Positions 12,555 to 14,330 of a stretch of 14,330 nucleotides of DNA are shown piece after piece (the first letter of the stretch is position 1; each line of letters begins with the position of its first letter). The position numbers and the translations under genes were made by a program. The notes beneath the pieces are model-generated. The model was not told the origin of the DNA. It did no database searches and was given only the letters and a program-made list of their open reading frames with translations. Origin of the DNA: Chitinophaga pinensis (GTDB taxonomy: Bacteria; Bacteroidota; Bacteroidia; UKL13-3); the NCBI GenBank assembly GCA_943323675.2, contig CALPIR020000040.1, positions 1 to 14,330 of the forward strand. The letters run 5' to 3'.

Positions 12555-14330
12555 ATGCAATTTGTATATCCTGGTTTTTTGTGGGCATTAGCTGCTATTA
12601 GCGTTCCCATTATTATACATTTATTTCATTTTAGGCGCTTCAAAAAAATAGTATTTAGCGACATTCGTTTTTTGCAGCAATTGCAAGAACAAAATAAATC
12701 TAAACAAAAGCTAAAAGATTTATTGGTGTTGTTATGTCGTATTTTGGCAGTATCGGCAATGGTTTTAGCTTTTGCACAACCCTTTATTCCGCTTGGGCAA
12801 AATAGTAAAACAGGTGGCAGTAATGTAGTAAGTGTTTTTGTAGATAATAGTTTTAGTATGAATGCCCAAGGAACTGATGGGGCATTATTTGAAATAGCAA
12901 AAAACAAAGCTCGCGCCATTGTAAATGCCTACGATAACCTTGATAAGTTTCAAGTTTTAACCAATGATTTGAGTGGTAGCGAGCAACGTGTCGTAAATAA
13001 AACCGAGGCTTTAGCAAGAATAGACAATATTGAACCTACCCCTGCAAGTGCCAACATATTGGATATTTGGGCCAAGCAAAATACCGCATTTGGTGTTGAA
13101 GGAAATAGTTATTATCACTCTTACATCATCAGCGATTTTCAGCAAACACAATTTAAACTAAGTGGAATAACGTCTGATAGCGCCATTAACCATAATTTTA
13201 TTCCTTTAGAAAATAAATTGGCGCAAAACATCAGTATTGATTCTGTATACATCAATACGCCATTTATAAAGGCCAATGAACCAATTGCGCTTCAAATAAA
13301 ACTTACCAATCATGGTCAAACAGAGGTAGAGGGTTTGGTAGTTAAAGTAATGTTAAACAAGGTTCAAAAGGCACTTATAAATGTAAACTTAGCCGCAGGA
13401 GAGTCTTTAGTTGCAGAGGCTGTTGTTAAGCAGACTGGAGATGCTTGGCAGGAGGGAGAAGTAAGCATAACAGATTACCCAATTACTTTTGATGATAAGT
13501 TGTATTTTGCCTTGAAGCCAACATCCCAACATCATATTTTATACATTGGTAAGGGCACCAATAAATTTATAAATGCTGTTTTTGCAAATGATCCTAACTA
13601 CGCGTTATCATCAAATACTTTTGGTAATATAAATTACCAAAATTTTAATAAATACAATCTAATTATTGTTGATGAACCTACTGATTGGTCAAGTGGCTTA
13701 AGTACCGAATTGAACAACTACCTTGAACAAGGTGGGCAAGTATTAATGATTCCTTCTTCGGAAAATAGCACGGCTATAAATGCTTTTGGGGCTGACAATG
13801 GTTTGCCAGTTTATGGCAACGCTATTAAACAATCTTTAAAAGTAAACTCGGTTAATGGCCAACATCTATTGTTTAAGGATGTGTTTAAACAGCGCAATAG
13901 TAATACCGATTATCCCGTTGTGAATATTCATTACCCTTTACAAAAACAAAGTAATACTCGCGGTAAAACAGTTATAACGTTAAATAACGGCAACGATTTA
14001 CTATGGCAAACAGCAGTAAAAAAAGGAAATGTATACCAATTGGCTGTGCCTTTAAAAGAAACATACAGTAACTTGCAACAGCATAGTTTGTTTGTTCCTA
14101 TGATGTTAAATATGGCTTTGGGCGCTAAAAAAAATAATCCTATTTATTATGTTATTAAACAAAACAAACAAGCCTTTTTACCTGCAGAAAAAACAGTTAC
14201 ACAAAAACTAATTGTTATAAAAGGAGTAAAGCAAGAGTTGATTACAGAAGCCACTTTACACCAAGGCCAAAAAGCAATTCAAACCGAAGCCATTAATAGT
14301 CCTGGTTGGTTTAAGGTTACAGAAAAAGGA
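12555..14330 (+). CDS. BatA-domain membrane protein, 3' partial
   Basis: The reading frame is open from ATG 12555 to the window edge (592 codons, no stop), so the C-terminus is missing. The N-terminus MQFVYPGFLWALAAISVPII with HLFHFRRFKKIVFSDIRFL is the BatA/aerotolerance N-terminal domain: membrane helix 1 (about 7-24), a basic Arg/Lys stretch, and helix 2 (about 56-78). A von Willebrand A-like segment follows, opening with FVDNSFSM (95-102), where D97-x-S99-x-S101 is the metal-site motif. The later region (about 200-592) is probably extracytoplasmic, with a CARDB-like stretch around 225-300 (ALQIKLTNHGQTEVEG) and a glutamine amidotransferase-like Rossmann segment around 370-420 (NLIIVDEPTDW...YLEQGGQVLMIP). 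Large single-gene BatA proteins of this type are common in Bacteroidota; their function is unproven. No batB-E partner is visible. Confidence 0.85.
   Translation, partial: MQFVYPGFLWALAAISVPIIIHLFHFRRFKKIVFSDIRFLQQLQEQNKSKQKLKDLLVLLCRILAVSAMVLAFAQPFIPLGQNSKTGGSNVVSVFVDNSFSMNAQGTDGALFEIAKNKARAIVNAYDNLDKFQVLTNDLSGSEQRVVNKTEALARIDNIEPTPASANILDIWAKQNTAFGVEGNSYYHSYIISDFQQTQFKLSGITSDSAINHNFIPLENKLAQNISIDSVYINTPFIKANEPIALQIKLTNHGQTEVEGLVVKVMLNKVQKALINVNLAAGESLVAEAVVKQTGDAWQEGEVSITDYPITFDDKLYFALKPTSQHHILYIGKGTNKFINAVFANDPNYALSSNTFGNINYQNFNKYNLIIVDEPTDWSSGLSTELNNYLEQGGQVLMIPSSENSTAINAFGADNGLPVYGNAIKQSLKVNSVNGQHLLFKDVFKQRNSNTDYPVVNIHYPLQKQSNTRGKTVITLNNGNDLLWQTAVKKGNVYQLAVPLKETYSNLQQHSLFVPMMLNMALGAKKNNPIYYVIKQNKQAFLPAEKTVTQKLIVIKGVKQELITEATLHQGQKAIQTEAINSPGWFKVTEKG

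Noticed and set aside
1..14330. Mobile element, prophage, CRISPR or defence island
   Set aside because: No transposase, integrase, cas, toxin-antitoxin or restriction gene is present, no regularly spaced repeat array is seen, and gene style is uniform across the window. The PhoH protein alone is not evidence of a defence system.

Overview
The window is an AT-rich bacterial chromosome segment that most likely comes from the Bacteroidota. Three things point there: a GSCFA-domain protein and a BatA-domain protein (both typical of that phylum), near-absent Shine-Dalgarno sequences, and promoter-like elements matching the Bacteroidota -7 consensus TAnnTTTG. It carries housekeeping and envelope genes. 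I see no insertion sequence, phage gene, CRISPR array, rRNA or tRNA.

Layout. Positions 1-231 are non-coding and carry a candidate promoter and a dyad. A + strand block follows: L-2-hydroxyglutarate oxidase (lhgO, 232-1431), a YbgC-type acyl-CoA thioesterase (1434-1850), a YihY/BrkB inner-membrane protein (1921-2922), a secreted thioredoxin-fold protein (2994-3473), and an exbB-exbD-tonB energy-transduction operon (3634-5555). The tonB-like gene meets a minus-strand P-type cation ATPase (5560-8022) tail to tail; upstream of that, same strand, is a PIN-PhoH ATPase (8086-9420). A 271-bp divergent spacer leads to a GSCFA protein (9692-10630, +), which converges with lipB (10633-11334, -). Upstream of lipB is a TerC-family membrane protein (11380-12129, -), ended by a strong intrinsic terminator that abuts the lipB start codon. 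TerC is divergent from a thioredoxin-like [2Fe-2S] ferredoxin (12177-12482, +). The last gene, a BatA-domain protein (12555 onward, +), runs off the window edge.

How the genes work together. The clearest functional unit is exbB-exbD-tonB: a proton-driven inner-membrane motor plus a periplasm-spanning transducer that energises outer-membrane receptors. The YihY protein, secreted thioredoxin-fold protein, P-type ATPase and TerC protein are also membrane or envelope proteins, but nothing shows that they form one pathway. LhgO (2-hydroxyglutarate clearance) and LipB (lipoylation of 2-oxoacid dehydrogenases) both touch central 2-oxoacid metabolism, but lie far apart and on opposite strands.

I did not find a convincing new multi-gene system. 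The most interesting signals are regulatory and structural: a recurring promoter-like element 4-6 nt from start codons (predicted leaderless or near-leaderless mRNAs), the terC terminator abutting lipB, a P-type ATPase whose transport-site residues differ from those of Ca2+ pumps, a heptamer-period repeat spacer, and several short dyads next to start codons.
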